64,000 bases of DNA. Source: Candidatus Heimdallarchaeum endolithica. GTDB taxonomy: Archaea; Asgardarchaeota; Heimdallarchaeia; Heimdallarchaeales; Heimdallarchaeaceae. The notes under the pieces were generated by a model. That model was not told the DNA's origin, made no database searches, and worked only from the letters and a program-made list of their open reading frames with translations. Numbering within the stretch: the stretch's first letter is position 1; every line of letters begins with the position of its first letter. Both the position numbers and the translations under genes were made by a program. The stretch lies in the NCBI GenBank assembly GCA_021513715.1, contig CP084167.1:310001-374000 (forward strand). The letters are read 5' to 3'. Shown here one piece after another: positions 62,938 through 64,000 of this stretch.

Positions 62938-64000
62938 TTAAAATATTTTTAATTCACGACCAATATTCTCGAACTTGCCTAGAGCCATATCCAACTGTTC
63001 TTTTGATAGTCCTGCGTTCATCATAACACGTATTCTTGCTGTTCCTCGAGGAACCATTGGAAACACAATTGGAAGAGCAAATATTCCTTCTTCCATTAAT
63101 CTGTCACTCATTTTTCTTGCAACATCATTTTCTCCACAAATAACAGGAACGATAGCAGTTGGACATTTTGCTGCTGCAGCTGTTATTTCATGATTGAAAC
63201 CAATATTTACGATTTCTTTTTTGAAGTAGCCACAGTTATCTAATAATTTGGCAACAACAGGCTCAAAATGTTTTGATTTTGGATTCAAAACCTCAAGAGC
63301 ACCGATAGCTGCTCCTGCTACAGATGGAGGATGAGAACCACTTAGTAGGTATGAACGAGCAGTATTCTTTAAATACATTGCTAAATCCTTAGATCCAGTA
63401 ATTGCTCCTCCAATTACACCCATAGCCTTAGAATAGGTATTTAATTCAACATGTACTTTTCCTTGCAATCCAAAGTGATCGACTATTCCCTTTCCTTTCT
63501 TATCTTTTCCTAAAACTCCGTCTCCATGAGCATCATCTACATAGATCATTGCTCCATATTCTTCACAAAGTTTCTGTATTTCGTCTAGAGGAGCCATATC
63601 ACCATCCATGGAAAAAACTCCATCTGTGATAACTAGTATTCTTTTTTCACCATTGGGGTCTGCTTTATCTACTTCTTGTAATCTTTTTTCGAGTTCGCCC
63701 ATATCACAGTGCTTGTAAATTAATTTTTGAGTCTTTGTTAATCTTACTCCATCAATAATTGATCCATGGTTTAATTCATCACTGATGATAAAATCATCTT
63801 TTCTAACTAGAGGAGGGATAGCACCTTCATTAGCAATAAACCCACTCATAAATACAACTGCAGCTTCTTGTTCTTTGAACTCTGCATGTTTTTGCTCCCA
63901 TTCTTCATGAATTGCCATATTTCCAGCAATAGCCCTTACAGAACCAGAACCTACACCTAGCTGTTCTACTGCTTCAAGAGCTCTTTTTTTCAAATGAGGG
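62938..64000 (-). CDS. kbl: Glycine C-acetyltransferase / 2-amino-3-ketobutyrate CoA ligase family (partial)
   Basis: At least 353 residues; the reading frame runs past the right edge (codons for PHLKKRA are in frame up to the last bases), so about 45 N-terminal residues are missing from the usual 395. PLP-dependent alpha-oxoamine synthase family: GSGSVRAIAG, DELNHGSII, IYVDDAHGDGVLG, the lysine segment ELNTYSKAMGVIGG (Lys binds PLP) and GTARIRVMMNAGLS. The likeliest activity is cleavage of 2-amino-3-ketobutyrate to glycine and acetyl-CoA in threonine breakdown; 8-amino-7-oxononanoate synthase (BioF) is the alternative. Confidence 0.85.
   Translation of the reverse strand, partial: PHLKKRALEAVEQLGVGSGSVRAIAGNMAIHEEWEQKHAEFKEQEAAVVFMSGFIANEGAIPPLVRKDDFIISDELNHGSIIDGVRLTKTQKLIYKHCDMGELEKRLQEVDKADPNGEKRILVITDGVFSMDGDMAPLDEIQKLCEEYGAMIYVDDAHGDGVLGKDKKGKGIVDHFGLQGKVHVELNTYSKAMGVIGGAITGSKDLAMYLKNTARSYLLSGSHPPSVAGAAIGALEVLNPKSKHFEPVVAKLLDNCGYFKKEIVNIGFNHEITAAAAKCPTAIVPVICGENDVARKMSDRLMEEGIFALPIVFPMVPRGTARIRVMMNAGLSKEQLDMALGKFENIGRELKIF

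Noticed and set aside
1..64000. tRNA or rRNA genes
   Set aside because: No cloverleaf-type sequence or TTCGA-type T-loop with matching acceptor arms was noticed on either strand.

Overview
The window is AT-rich archaeal DNA. Translation starts often carry GGTGA or GAGG Shine-Dalgarno sites, TATA-like boxes lie 25-40 nt upstream of several starts, and the gene content is archaeal: an eIF2B-family protein, an M42 aminopeptidase, an OsmC protein, a DUF3467 protein and large beta-helix and thrombospondin-type-3 (TSP3) surface proteins. Two small GTPases (one Arf-like, with an extra C-terminal domain), many leucine-rich repeats, and response regulators and kinases of archaeal type suggest an Asgard archaeon. 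That placement is inference from gene content; no rRNA or ribosomal protein gene is present to confirm it.

Layout. 1-4900 is an unstable area: two related leucine-rich-repeat genes, each next to the left end of the same decaying insertion sequence, plus a 110-bp MITE-like element and other transposase debris. 4918-10120 holds a hydrolase, an eIF2B-like protein, a three-gene serine-recombinase operon, a tandem ferritin and a small GTPase. 10312-24569 is a two-gene operon of giant membrane-anchored extracellular proteins (2665 and 2086 residues). 24829-30481 is an NAD region: an NAD kinase fused to a winged helix, divergent nadA-nadC, and nearby nadX, which overlaps a membrane histidine-kinase gene. 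33168-39447 is an ABC importer operon with a DUF47 (PhoU-like) protein and a lone FakA-C-like domain. 39618-52239 is mostly housekeeping and signalling: response regulators, a class II aldolase, EamA transporters, an IscS/IscU pair, OsmC, an Arf-like GTPase, a glycosyltransferase, a RAM-domain pair, an MFS protein and an MBL-fold hydrolase. 52557-61786 holds one intact beta-helix/TSP3 surface protein, an intact IS481-like element with a 16-bp target duplication, and a second beta-helix/TSP3 surface gene broken by a TnpB element, two stop codons and a frameshift. The window ends in a 2-amino-3-ketobutyrate CoA ligase family gene that runs off the right edge.

How genes work together. NadX, NadA and NadC together make nicotinate mononucleotide from aspartate; the adjacent NAD kinase-winged helix fusion could phosphorylate NAD, sense it, or both. 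IscS lacks the pyridoxal-phosphate lysine but keeps its cysteine and sits beside a complete IscU, which suggests cluster assembly by a non-standard sulfur route. The ABC importer pairs two unequal ATPases, so one of its two ATP sites looks degenerate. An EamA permease ending in a RAM domain sits 12 bp after a free-standing RAM protein, which suggests ligand control of transport.

Most unusual observations: the NAD kinase-winged helix fusion, the permease-RAM pair, the PLP-lysine-less IscS, the asymmetric importer ATPases, the TnpB element with inverted repeats and an altered RuvC site, and the recombinase operon with two coiled-coil partners.
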